64,000 bases of DNA from Bradyrhizobium lablabi (GTDB lineage Bacteria; Pseudomonadota; Alphaproteobacteria; Rhizobiales; Xanthobacteraceae). Under the pieces are notes generated by a model. That model was not told the DNA's origin. It did not search any database and saw only the letters and a list, made by a program, of their open reading frames with translations. Shown here in pieces: positions 52,945 through 61,322 of the stretch. The stretch spans positions 186,001 to 250,000 of the forward strand of contig NZ_JAFCLN010000008.1 of assembly GCF_018129385.1 (NCBI RefSeq), in the 5' to 3' direction. Within the stretch, counting starts at the first letter, position 1. Every line of letters starts with the position of its first letter. Both the position numbers and the translations under genes were made by a program.

Positions 52945-53030
52945 GGCAGTGCAACCTCTCCCGGTAGAAACCCTCGCGAGAGGTAGACATGCCGCGCGGC
53001 CAAGGCAAGGGCGCGGGGCGATCCAAACGA

Positions 53031-53480
53031 CTAATGGCTGTGGCCGTGGCCGCGCTTGCGCGCCTTCGATTTCTTCTCACTCGCAGTCGGGATCATCACG
53101 ACGCGGCCGTACCGGACGCCGCGCTCGGCGATGACGTGCTCGGCCAGATGCTTGACGTCGCCACTCGCGCCCTTCAGCGCCGTTACCTCCATACAGCTAT
53201 CGTCGTCGAGATGCACATGCAGGGTCGCCAGCGACAGATCGTGATGGCCGTGGAAACTCTGCACCAGCCGTTTTGAGAGATCGCGCGCGGCGTGATCGTA
53301 GACATAGACCAGCGCCGCCACGCATTGCCCGGAGCCTTCCGCATTCTCCGCGCTCTGCTGTAGCCCGGCGCGCGCGAGGTCGCGGATGATCTCGGAGCGG
53401 TTCTGGTAGCCGCGCGCCTTTGCGGCGGTGTCGATCTCCGCGAGGAGGTCGTCTTCGATGGTGATGGTGATCCGTTGCAT
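53031..53480 (-). CDS. nikR: Nickel-responsive transcriptional regulator NikR
   Basis: Ni(II)-dependent repressor. The 149-aa protein has an N-terminal ribbon-helix-helix (ITITIEDDLLAEIDTAAKARGYQNRSEIIRDLAR). The C-terminal ACT-like domain has nickel ligands in FHGHHDLSLATLHVHLDDDSC (H-V-H-x5-C). A Lys/Arg/His-rich tail ending RKRGHGHSH may also bind metal. It is divergent from a TonB-dependent receptor; between them is a textbook operator. Confidence 0.96.
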   Translation of the reverse strand: MQRITITIEDDLLAEIDTAAKARGYQNRSEIIRDLARAGLQQSAENAEGSGQCVAALVYVYDHAARDLSKRLVQSFHGHHDLSLATLHVHLDDDSCMEVTALKGASGDVKHLAEHVIAERGVRYGRVVMIPTASEKKSKARKRGHGHSH

Positions 53481-53509
53481 CCGAATATTCCGCGAGATGG
53501 TGTCGATTG

Positions 53510-53537
53510 GTATGATAATTCGATTGTATCGTCATAC
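53510..53537. promoter_or_regulatory. NikR operator
   Basis: GTATGA (53510-53515), 16 bp, TCATAC (53532-53537) exactly match the NikR recognition pattern GTATGA-N16-TCATAC. It lies in the divergent spacer between nikR and the TonB-dependent receptor, about 30 bp from the nikR start and 75 bp from the receptor start. Auto-repression and nickel control of the receptor are inferred. Confidence 0.88.
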
Positions 53538-53612
53538 TGTGGCTGCTAGCCTGTTGAGGCGGGCTGGATGTGGTGCAGCCTGTCGAACTGTAGCAGCAAA
53601 ACATGCGGGAGC

Positions 53613-55820
53613 ATGGCAGTGTGTAGGGCTTTGCTGCGGATATTTTCCGCCACGGCATCGTCTGCCGTCCTGGCGCTGCCCGCAGCGGCTCACGAAATCC
53701 CGGTGCCGCACACTCACCTTCCGCCGGTCAACGTCACCGCGCCCGAGGCCAGGCCGCCGAAGCGCATCGCGCGTTCCAAGCCTGTGCAACACCGCGGGAC
53801 GCGCATCACGACGGCGGCGCGCACGAACCAGCCGGCCACATCAGGCGCCGGCGGCGTCACGCTCGGTGCGTCGTCCGACGGCGCCGCCTCGCTCCAGCCC
53901 ACCGCCGCCAGCGCCATGCGCATCAGCGGCGCCGAGGTGAATGCCATTCCCTTCGCGCGTCCTGGTGAAGCACTGGAAGCCGTGCCCGGCCTGATCGTCA
54001 CCCAGCATTCCGGCGAAGGCAAAGCCAACCAGTATTTTCTGCGCGGCTTCAATCTCGACCACGGCACCGATCTGTCGATCAAAGTCGACGGCATGCCCGT
54101 GAACATGCCCACCCACGGCCACGGGCAGGGCTATGCCGATATCAACTTCATGATTCCCGAGCTGATCCAGTCGGTGAATGTCCGAAAAGGTCCGTACTTC
54201 GCCGATGTCGGCGACTTCGGCTCGGCCGGGTCGCTGTCGATCGACTACATCAACCGGCTGTCGAAAAACGTCGTCGAGACGACCAACGGCGGCTTTGGCT
54301 ATCACCGTGGGCTGGCGATGGGATCGACGGCGGTCGGCGCAGGCACGCTGCTCGCCGCCATCGAGGGCGTGACATATAACGGCCCATGGGTGGTGCCGGA
54401 CGATGTGCGCAAGATCAACGGCGTGCTGCGCTACAGCCAGGGCACCGCCACCGACGGCTTCACGGTCACCGGCATGGCCTATTCCAACGCCTGGAATTCC
54501 ACCGACCAGGTCGCGCAGCGGGCGATCGACCAGAACATCATCGGCCGCTTCGGCACGCTCGATCCGACCGACGGCGGCGTCTCCAGCCGCTTCAGCCTGT
54601 CCGGCAACTTTGCGTATTCGAGCGAATACGGCCAGAGCAAGCTCAGCGCCTACGTCATCCGCTCCGACCTACAGCTCTACAACAATTTCACCTACTTCCT
54701 CGAAGATCCCGTCAACGGCGACCAGTTCAACCAGCTCGACCGCCGCACCGTCGGTGGTTTCGACGCGCGCCACGCCTTCGACTGGCGGCTTGGCGGGCTC
54801 GAGACGCAAACCCGCGTCGGCCTGCAAAGCCGTTACGATGACATTCATGTCGGCCTGTTCAAGACACAACAGCGCAACTGGTTGTCCACCGTGCGCGAGG
54901 ACCGCGTGCAAGAGGGCAATGTCGGCGTCTGGACCGATTCGACCACGCGCTGGACCGACTGGCTGCGCACGACGGTCGGCATCCGCGAAGATGTTTTCGC
55001 CGGACGCGTGCTGAGCGACTTGCCGGAAAATTCCGGCAACGCGCAGGCCTCGATCACGAGCCCGAAGGCCGGCATCGTGCTGGGGCCGTGGGTGAAGACC
55101 GAGTTCTACGGCAACTACGGCTACGGCCTGCACAGCAACGATATCAGAGGCGCCACCATCACGGTCGATCCCAACGACCGGGTGACGCCGGCCGATCGCG
55201 TGCCGCTGCTGGTCCGCTCGCGCGGCGGCGAAGTCGGCATCCGCACCAAAGCGATCGACGGGCTCACCAGCTCGGTCGCGGTGTTCGTGCTCGATTTCGA
55301 TTCCGAGCTGCTGTTCGTCGGCGATGCCGGCACGACCGAGGCGAGCCGCCCCAGCCGCCGCGTCGGCGTGGAGTGGACCAACAAGTACAAGCCGCTCTCG
55401 TGGCTGACCTTTGATCTCGACGTCGCCTATACCCGGGCTCGCTTTACCGATTTCGATCCTGCCGGCGACCGCATCCCCGGTGCGCCGGCCTGGATCGGAA
55501 GCGCCGCGATCACTTTCGGCGAAGAGACCGGCTGGTTTGGCGCGCTGAAGGGGCGCTATTTCGGGCCTCGCCCGCTGATCGAGGACGACAGCGTGCGCTC
55601 ATTGTCATCCCTGATCTTCAACGCCCGCGCCGGCTACCGGTTCGACAACGGCCTGCGCGTGCAGTTCGACGTGCTCAATCTCTTCAACGCCAAGACCAAC
55701 CAGATCGAATACTACTATCTGTCGCGATTGCCGGGCGAGCCGATCGACGGCGTCGCGGACCGTCATGTGCATCCCGCGGAACCTTTGACTGTCAGGCTGA
55801 CGCTGGCGGGGAAATTTTGA
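53613..55820 (+). CDS. TonB-dependent outer-membrane receptor, probably for nickel complexes
   Basis: The 735-aa protein has a signal peptide (LLRIFSATASSAVLALPAAA) and a His-containing mature start (HEIPVPHTHLPP). The TonB plug is at about residues 100-215 (LEAVPGLIVTQHSGEGKANQ, NMPTHGHGQGYADINFMIPE), and a beta-barrel ends RLTLAGKF. The start at 53613 is set by CGGGAG immediately upstream. The consensus NikR operator upstream points to nickel. A role in uptake of other metallophores cannot be excluded from sequence. Confidence 0.88.
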   Translation: MAVCRALLRIFSATASSAVLALPAAAHEIPVPHTHLPPVNVTAPEARPPKRIARSKPVQHRGTRITTAARTNQPATSGAGGVTLGASSDGAASLQPTAASAMRISGAEVNAIPFARPGEALEAVPGLIVTQHSGEGKANQYFLRGFNLDHGTDLSIKVDGMPVNMPTHGHGQGYADINFMIPELIQSVNVRKGPYFADVGDFGSAGSLSIDYINRLSKNVVETTNGGFGYHRGLAMGSTAVGAGTLLAAIEGVTYNGPWVVPDDVRKINGVLRYSQGTATDGFTVTGMAYSNAWNSTDQVAQRAIDQNIIGRFGTLDPTDGGVSSRFSLSGNFAYSSEYGQSKLSAYVIRSDLQLYNNFTYFLEDPVNGDQFNQLDRRTVGGFDARHAFDWRLGGLETQTRVGLQSRYDDIHVGLFKTQQRNWLSTVREDRVQEGNVGVWTDSTTRWTDWLRTTVGIREDVFAGRVLSDLPENSGNAQASITSPKAGIVLGPWVKTEFYGNYGYGLHSNDIRGATITVDPNDRVTPADRVPLLVRSRGGEVGIRTKAIDGLTSSVAVFVLDFDSELLFVGDAGTTEASRPSRRVGVEWTNKYKPLSWLTFDLDVAYTRARFTDFDPAGDRIPGAPAWIGSAAITFGEETGWFGALKGRYFGPRPLIEDDSVRSLSSLIFNARAGYRFDNGLRVQFDVLNLFNAKTNQIEYYYLSRLPGEPIDGVADRHVHPAEPLTVRLTLAGKF

Positions 55821-55881
55821 GCAAGCGGCAGAATTTGAGCCATCCACCGGAACAAGTTCTTTCTCCCGGCATAGACTCCGC

Positions 55882-55986
55882 ATGGAACGGGAATTGGAAA
55901 AGCGCAAAGAGCAGGCCTTGGTGACGGTGTCCGTGAGCACGGGAACCCTGATCGTGTGCTTCAGCATCGCGCTTGCATTGATGTAG
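55882..55986 (+). CDS. Small single-span membrane protein (34 aa), putative
   Basis: A short frame encodes ERELEKRKEQALVTVSV and then a hydrophobic stretch GTLIVCFSIALALM. It has a charged N-terminus and one probable membrane span, as typical of bacterial micro-proteins. The ribosome-binding site is weak. It starts 60 bp after the TonB receptor stop and may be cotranscribed. Without expression data it is only a candidate. Confidence 0.35.
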   Translation: MERELEKRKEQALVTVSVSTGTLIVCFSIALALM

Positions 55987-56149
55987 GGACCGTTTCAAGC
56001 GGGCTCTCTTTTGCGTCGAACGTCCATCGCCCGCTGGGTCAAACGTGGACGTCCCGCCGACGCTCGGCCGAAAAGCCTCGCAAGGGTCAGTTGAAGACTT
56101 TCAAAAAATGAGACAGGCTTCTGGCCAAACGAGCAAGGGGAGCCGCACC

Positions 56150-56422
56150 ATGAATAGGGCAGGTTTTTTGGCGTGGATGAGCTTGAGGGTCGCAAGATGG
56201 GTGATCTGCGTAGCCTATTTTGCATATGTCGTCCTGGTGATGCTGGATCGGTCGAGCTATATGGATGAGTTCAGCCGGCCGCTTCGTTCCACGGAAGCAT
56301 GGCTGTTTGGCCTGCCCCTGCTCTTCATCGCCATCGGACTTCTCGAATTGATGGTGCGCGATCGTGCAGGCATTGCGCGCCCGGACTATTTTCGCTTCAC
56401 GCCACCGAAGCAGCCGGCCTGA
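56150..56422 (+). CDS. Small two-span membrane protein
   Basis: The 90-aa protein starts NRAGFLAWMSLRVARWVICVAYF, with hydrophobic segments ARWVICVAYFAYVVLVML and AWLFGLPLLFIAIGLLELM, and a basic tail ending PPKQPA. No family recognised. The ATG at 56150 is preceded by AAGGGGAG 7 bp away, better than the upstream in-frame start at 56045. Stands alone between the receptor and the next convergent gene. Confidence 0.65.
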   Translation: MNRAGFLAWMSLRVARWVICVAYFAYVVLVMLDRSSYMDEFSRPLRSTEAWLFGLPLLFIAIGLLELMVRDRAGIARPDYFRFTPPKQPA

Positions 56423-56492
56423 CTTCATTGATGGCCGGCGAGGCCGGCAGGTGTGGCTCGCTGCATGCCGCGAGAACACGGCACGCCACACT

Positions 56493-56957
56493 CTATTGGC
56501 AATTCCTGAGCCACGAGCGCGCCGAATGGATATTGCCGAAATTGCGGATCTGAATCTCCCGGGCAAGCTGCGATTGAACGGCCCCGATCGCCACTCGTCC
56601 AAAGAAGGTCATCGACGTCTTGCTCGCCGCAGCCTTGAGGCCGGCAGTCCGCGCCCGCGGCAGCCATTCACCAACGATCCAGCGTTGGTCTTCCGCATGG
56701 ATGATTGGCAGTTCCGTGTCATCGCCGAGGATCTTCTCGGCGCTGTACTGCCTGAGCATGAAAAGAATCATCTCGTGGACATATCGTAGCTGCGCACTGG
56801 TCGCGTATTTGCGCCAGACCACCTCGATGCACCGCACCTCGGTATCGTAGCCGAGCTTGCATATCGGATTGTCGTGGGGGTTTTGCAGCAAGAGAATGCC
56901 GTCATGGGATTCCTGCTCGACCATGCGGCTCAATTCCACCAGAGAAATCCGATCCAT
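56493..56957 (-). CDS. Hypothetical STAS/SpoIIAA-like cytoplasmic protein
   Basis: The 154-aa protein begins MDRISLVELSRMVEQESHDG and has a core VRCIEVVWRKYATSAQLRYVHEMI. A C-terminal stretch SMTFFGRVAIGAVQSQ and NFGNIHSARSWLRN resembles the STAS-like stress-response proteins that end with a short beta-alpha unit. No phosphoserine site can be pointed to. The match is weak and based on pattern; it could be a different alpha/beta fold. GGGGGA lies close to the ATG at 56957. Confidence 0.55.
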   Translation of the reverse strand: MDRISLVELSRMVEQESHDGILLLQNPHDNPICKLGYDTEVRCIEVVWRKYATSAQLRYVHEMILFMLRQYSAEKILGDDTELPIIHAEDQRWIVGEWLPRARTAGLKAAASKTSMTFFGRVAIGAVQSQLAREIQIRNFGNIHSARSWLRNCQ

Positions 56958-57226
56958 TTTTCCCCCGATAGCGTTTAGGCGCAATGGTGCGTCCGGGCGC
57001 GGGCACGCACCGGCGGCAACATAAGGCGAAATTCGAGGGGGGCAAAGTTATGCAAAGGTGCGAGAAGAAGCCGGGCTCTGAGCAGTCCGTTGCTCATCTC
57101 GTGTTTGGAGCCAACTGGAAGAAACGCGCTGGTCCGGATTTGGTTCCGGCGATGGCGACGTGGGCGCACGTCACCGCGAGCGGATTTGAAAGCCCGGCGC
57201 CGTGACGAGCGATGACGTGTGCGAAA

Positions 57227-58210
57227 CTACGCGAATTGAGCCACCCGCGGCCGCATCCGGCGCTCGGGCGGACGTACCGGAATATATTCCACCGCCAGAA
57301 AATGCTCGGTAATCCTGACGCGCTCGATCATACTTGCGGCGACGACGACCGTTATTTCTTCAGCCGCAACCGGCGTCGCTTCGTCAGCCTCTTCAGGAAC
57401 AAGCGACGGCGACCAGACGGCATCTGGAAACACACCGAGCTCGCCCGCTACCTCCTGGAGCGGCTTCTGTTTGTCGGCCCAGTGCAGGGCCGTGTAGTCG
57501 AAGCCGTGCACGATGGTGGGTTTGACGATTTCGAAATACGGCGAGATGTCGAAATCGCGCGGCATGTACAGCGAGGAATCGCGGATGTGGAGGATTTCGC
57601 GGCGGGCGCGGCGGCTGCCGGCCTGCGTGATTTTGGGCAGGATGGGGTAGCGCACGGCGTCGAACGCCTGCGCGAGCAGCGCCGAGCAGATCATCTTGGT
57701 CGGATCGCCTGAGCCGAACGCGATCATGCGCCGCCGCCAGCGCTGCGGCACCGGCAGCGGAATCAGATAGCGCATGAGGTCGACGATGTTCTTGGTGTCG
57801 TAGCCGAACCCGACCCGGTTGATGGCATAGCGGCACACCGTAGTGCGGTCCTCATAGGAGAGACCGACCGGGCGGCAGATGCGGGTGTGATACGAAAAGT
57901 ATTTCGACAGCGGCGCGGTGGCGACGCCTTCGCCGATATTGGCTTCGATCAGCACATGCGGCTCGCCGTCGGGCTCGGAGGCGCCATCGATCGGGCCGAC
58001 ATAGAGCGCGGCATGCGACCAGGTCGACTGCGTCAGGTATTTGATGATGCCGGAGATCCGGTTGTTGCCTTCGACCAGCAACACGTCGCCGGGCTGGATG
58101 ACGCCGCGCAGATGTTCCGGGTCGCTCGGCGTGAACGGCTCATAGCCCGGAACTTCCTTTTCCAGGTAGCGCGCAATCCACTTGCCGACCGTGTCGAGCA
58201 TTACGCCCAT
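57227..58210 (-). CDS. YiiX-like permuted papain-fold cysteine hydrolase
   Basis: The 327-aa protein has the YiiX/NlpC-P60-type motifs: GDVLLVEGNNRISGIIKYLTQSTWSHAALYVG (catalytic His), an acidic LIEAN, and the downstream Cys in MICSALLAQAFDAV. The permuted order His-then-Cys is typical of this family, which may act on amide or thioester bonds. A C-terminal extension of about 100 residues is not part of the enzyme core and ends RPPERRMRPRVAQFA. No export signal is visible. Substrate unknown. Confidence 0.8.
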   Translation of the reverse strand: MGVMLDTVGKWIARYLEKEVPGYEPFTPSDPEHLRGVIQPGDVLLVEGNNRISGIIKYLTQSTWSHAALYVGPIDGASEPDGEPHVLIEANIGEGVATAPLSKYFSYHTRICRPVGLSYEDRTTVCRYAINRVGFGYDTKNIVDLMRYLIPLPVPQRWRRRMIAFGSGDPTKMICSALLAQAFDAVRYPILPKITQAGSRRARREILHIRDSSLYMPRDFDISPYFEIVKPTIVHGFDYTALHWADKQKPLQEVAGELGVFPDAVWSPSLVPEEADEATPVAAEEITVVVAASMIERVRITEHFLAVEYIPVRPPERRMRPRVAQFA

Positions 58211-58403
58211 GAAACTTCCCCCCGGGGACGGCTTCTCGAGCCGCTTTTTTGTTTCATAAGCATGGTCGAAAGCTGTTGCAATTTAGTTCATCGCCGTCAC
58301 GGATCAATCATGATTGATTCACCATGACGGTTGCTGTCGCCGTGTGAATGCGGCAAGGTTCGCAACATGTTCTCGCAGGCTTCAAGACCCCGGAAACCAT
58401 GAC

Positions 58404-59825
58404 ATGACAATCACGCGCCGCGCTTTCCTGTCGGGGGCCGCGGCCCTCGCGGCGACGCCGGCCCTGGCCCAGCGGGCCGCGGGGCCGTTGCCGCGCGAAG
58501 CTGACATTGTCGTGATCGGCGCCGGTGCCGCCGGCATCGCCGCGGCGCGGCGGATCGCGGCGGCGAACCGCAAGGTGGTCGTGCTGGAAGCGGCAAACCA
58601 GATCGGCGGCCGCTGCATCACGGATAGTTCGACCTTCGAGATACCGTTCGACCGCGGCGCGCGCTGGATCCACAATCCCGAGACCAACCCGATGATCAGG
58701 CTCGCGCGTGCGGCGGGGCTCGACATCATGCCGGCCCCCTCGGGCCAGAAAATCCGCATCGGCCGCCGCTTCGCGCGCCCGAGCGAAACCGAAGATTTTC
58801 TGGCGGCACTGGTGAAAGCCAATCGCGCCATCGATGACGCCTCGCGCAAGGCCGACGTCTCCTGCGCGTCGGTGATGCCGAAGGAGCTCGGCGATTGGGC
58901 CAGCACTGCCGAATTTGTGCTCGGCGCCAACTTCACCGGCAAGGATCTGAAAGACGTATCCGCGGTCGACAAGGTTCGTGCGCAGGACCGCAACTCGGCA
59001 ATCGCATGCCGGCAAGGCTTGGGGACATTGGTCGCAAAGCTCGGTGAGGGATTGCCGGTGGCGCTCTCCACGCCGGCCAACCGCATCGAATGGGGCAGCC
59101 GCGACGCCGTCGTGTACACGCCCGTCGGCCGGCTCCTCGCGCGCGCCGCCATCGTCACGGTGTCGACCAATGTGCTGGCCGCGGGCAACCTCAAGATCGC
59201 GCCGGAGATACCGAAACGCTATTTCGAGGCCGCGTCAAAACTCAGCCTCGGCAGCTACGATCACATCGCCCTCCAGATGCAGGGCAATCCGATGGGCCTT
59301 TCCCGTGACGATATCCTGATCGAGCAGAGCAACTCGACGCGCACCGCGATGCTCTACGCCAATATGGGTTCGTCGTCGCTGTGCTCGATCGATATCGGCG
59401 GCTCGTTCGGCCGCGATCTCTCTGCACAGGGCGAAAAGGAAATGGTGGCGTTCGCCGTCGAATGGCTCACAAAGATGTTCGGCAGCGATGTCGCCGCCGC
59501 CGTGAAGAAGTCGAGCGTGACGCGATGGAACGCTGCGCCTCATGTGCTGGGCGCGATGTCGTCGGCGGTGCCGGGCGCGCAACCCCTGCGAAAAGCGTTG
59601 AGCGAGCCGATCGGCTGCATGTATTTTGCCGGCGAGGCCACCCATGAAACGCTGTGGGGCACGGTCGACGGCGCCTGGGAAAGCGGCGAGCGCGCGGCGG
59701 AAGCGGCGCTGCGCCGGATCGGCGCGCTGCCGGCTGCGCCCGCCGAATCCGCAAGGCCCGCACCGGCGCGGCGCAGGCGGCAGGCGCCAAGCGCGGCAAC
59801 GCCGGGGCCGGGCCTGTTCAACTGA
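58404..59825 (+). CDS. Tat-exported flavin monoamine oxidase
   Basis: The 473-aa protein has a twin-arginine signal (TRRAFLSGAAALAATPALA). An FAD-binding Rossmann motif VIGAGAAGIAAARRIA is followed by VVLEAANQIGGRCIT and RGARWIHNPE. The C-terminal FAD motif is YFAGEATHETLWGTVDGAWESGERAAE. The active-site region ends with a Pro/Ala/Arg-rich tail. The substrate amine cannot be told. The ATG at 58404 gives the Tat signal; the frame is open upstream. It overlaps the next gene by 1 bp (TGATG). Confidence 0.88.
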   Translation: MTITRRAFLSGAAALAATPALAQRAAGPLPREADIVVIGAGAAGIAAARRIAAANRKVVVLEAANQIGGRCITDSSTFEIPFDRGARWIHNPETNPMIRLARAAGLDIMPAPSGQKIRIGRRFARPSETEDFLAALVKANRAIDDASRKADVSCASVMPKELGDWASTAEFVLGANFTGKDLKDVSAVDKVRAQDRNSAIACRQGLGTLVAKLGEGLPVALSTPANRIEWGSRDAVVYTPVGRLLARAAIVTVSTNVLAAGNLKIAPEIPKRYFEAASKLSLGSYDHIALQMQGNPMGLSRDDILIEQSNSTRTAMLYANMGSSSLCSIDIGGSFGRDLSAQGEKEMVAFAVEWLTKMFGSDVAAAVKKSSVTRWNAAPHVLGAMSSAVPGAQPLRKALSEPIGCMYFAGEATHETLWGTVDGAWESGERAAEAALRRIGALPAAPAESARPAPARRRRQAPSAATPGPGLFN

Positions 59826-60529
59826 TGCCGAAGCCGAAAGCGCTGATCTCCTGGTCGAGTGGCAAGGACAGCGCCTTCGCGCTGCATGAGGTCAGGCGCG
59901 CCGGCGAGTTCGAGGTGGTCGGGGCGCTCACGACCGTGACGGAGACGTTTGGCCGCGTGTCGATCCACGGCGTCCGCCAGGAAATTTTGCGCGCGCAGTG
60001 CAAGGCCGCGGGCCTGCCGCAACGGATCGTGCCGATTCCCTATCCCTGCCCGAACGAAGTCTATGAAGCGCGGATGGGCGAAGCCGTCGCCGACGCCGTG
60101 CGGGAGGGCATCACGCATATGATCTTCGGCGATCTGTTCCTCGCCGATATCCGTGCCTATCGGGAGCAAAAGCTCGCGGGCACCGGCATCACGCCGATCT
60201 TTCCATTGTGGGAAAGGCCGACGCCCGCGTTGGCGCAAGCGATGATCGCGAGCGGGTTGGAAGCCCACATCGCGACCGTCGACCTGAAAAAGCTGCCGGC
60301 TTCATTCGCCGGACGAAAATTCGATACGCAATTGCTGGCCGATTTGCCTGACGGTGTCGATCCCTGCGGCGAGAATGGCGAGTTTCACACCTGTGTGGTG
60401 GCCGGCCCAGTGTTTTCCAGCTCGCTTACCGTCGTCACCGGCGAACGCGTCGAGCGCGACGGTTATGCCTATTGCGATCTCATGCTCATGGAGAACGCAA
60501 CACCCGATCGAGCGCAGGCAGCCCGATGA
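59825..60529 (+). CDS. Dph6/MJ0570-like ATP-binding alpha-hydrolase family protein
   Basis: The 234-aa protein has the PP-loop ISWSSGKDSAFALHEV near residue 8, GMGEAVADAVREGITHMIFGDLFL and DPCGENGEFHTCVV, the signature of the diphthamide-synthase-like ATPases. In eukaryotes Dph6 amidates diphthine, but bacteria have no diphthamide, so the bacterial substrate differs. It is translationally coupled to the amine oxidase (1-bp overlap) and its 3' end overlaps the convergent TSUP gene by 44 bp. Confidence 0.85.
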   Translation: MPKPKALISWSSGKDSAFALHEVRRAGEFEVVGALTTVTETFGRVSIHGVRQEILRAQCKAAGLPQRIVPIPYPCPNEVYEARMGEAVADAVREGITHMIFGDLFLADIRAYREQKLAGTGITPIFPLWERPTPALAQAMIASGLEAHIATVDLKKLPASFAGRKFDTQLLADLPDGVDPCGENGEFHTCVVAGPVFSSSLTVVTGERVERDGYAYCDLMLMENATPDRAQAAR

Positions 60530-61262
60530 TCACCGCCGCCGCGATCAGCACATAGCAGATCGCGCGAAAAACCGACTCGCTGGCTTTGCCGAACAGCGAA
60601 GCGCCGAACCAGACGCCGATGGCGTAGACGGGCCCGACCACCAGCGAGAACTTGATCGCATCCGCATTGATCAGACCACTGACCGCATAGGCGACCGCGG
60701 AGAAAAAATCGGAGAAGCCGAAGAACAGCAGGATATTGGCGCGCGCGATCACCGACGGGATCGGTCGGCCCAGCCAGTAGCCGACGATCGGCGGGCCGCC
60801 GGTCTGCGCGAGCCCGCTGCAAAATCCGGCGAGGCCGCCGACGCCGACCGACACCGCCGCATACTCCTTGCCGCGATAGCGCCAGCCGGACAGCAACAGC
60901 ACGAGCAGCGCCGCGACGAAAGCGGAGATGATCCAGCGCGTGGTGACGGGCTCGAGCCGGGTCAGCAAATACGTGCCGATGGGCACGCCGACCAGCGCAC
61001 CCGCTGCCATCACGGCGGTCGCCTTGCGGTCGGCCTTTTGCCAGGCGTTGGGGAGCAGCGGCAGCGCGGCCACGAAATCGATGATCAGCAGCAGCGCGGC
61101 CACCAATTGCGGCCCGGCCATGCTGCTGGCAAGCGGCATGAAGATCAGTGCCGATCCGAAGCCGGAAAATCCGCGCGCGGTGCCGGAGACGAAGGCGATC
61201 GCGCAGATGGCGATCGCCACAGATGTGGAGAGGTCGGCCGGGATGAGGCCAGACAGGCTCAT
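60486..61262 (-). CDS. TauE/SafE (TSUP) family membrane transporter
   Basis: The 258-aa protein has about eight hydrophobic segments: FGSALIFMPLASSMAGPQLVAALLLIIDF, AVMAAGALVGVPIGTYLLTRLEPV and the repeated GLAGFCSGLAQTGGPPIVGYWLG. The duplicated four-helix unit is characteristic of TSUP exporters of organic sulfur compounds or sulfite. The substrate is unknown. Its 3' end overlaps the Dph6-like gene by 44 bp on the opposite strand. A family B repeat lies between it and pheT. Confidence 0.87.
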   Translation of the reverse strand: MSLSGLIPADLSTSVAIAICAIAFVSGTARGFSGFGSALIFMPLASSMAGPQLVAALLLIIDFVAALPLLPNAWQKADRKATAVMAAGALVGVPIGTYLLTRLEPVTTRWIISAFVAALLVLLLSGWRYRGKEYAAVSVGVGGLAGFCSGLAQTGGPPIVGYWLGRPIPSVIARANILLFFGFSDFFSAVAYAVSGLINADAIKFSLVVGPVYAIGVWFGASLFGKASESVFRAICYVLIAAAVIIGLPALDRVLRSP

Positions 61263-61273
61263 GCGTTATTTCT

Positions 61274-61322
61274 TGCGTATGATCTATCCGAAAACCGCTT
61301 CACACTTTTCGGGATCATGCGC
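61274..61322. repeat. Palindromic repeat, family B, overlapping the pheT stop
   Basis: GCGTATGATC at the left and GATCATGCGC at the right flank TATCCGAAAACCGC and ACACTTTTCGGG, so the 49-bp unit forms an imperfect hairpin. It includes the pheT stop codon (61315-61317) and the last codons. Relatives at 12820, 18497 and 21684. Confidence 0.75.

Noticed and set aside
57050..57205. Short open frame (about 51 aa) with a GGGG leader between the STAS-like gene and the YiiX-like gene
   Set aside because: No family similarity, unusual composition and no conserved context; not strong enough to call.
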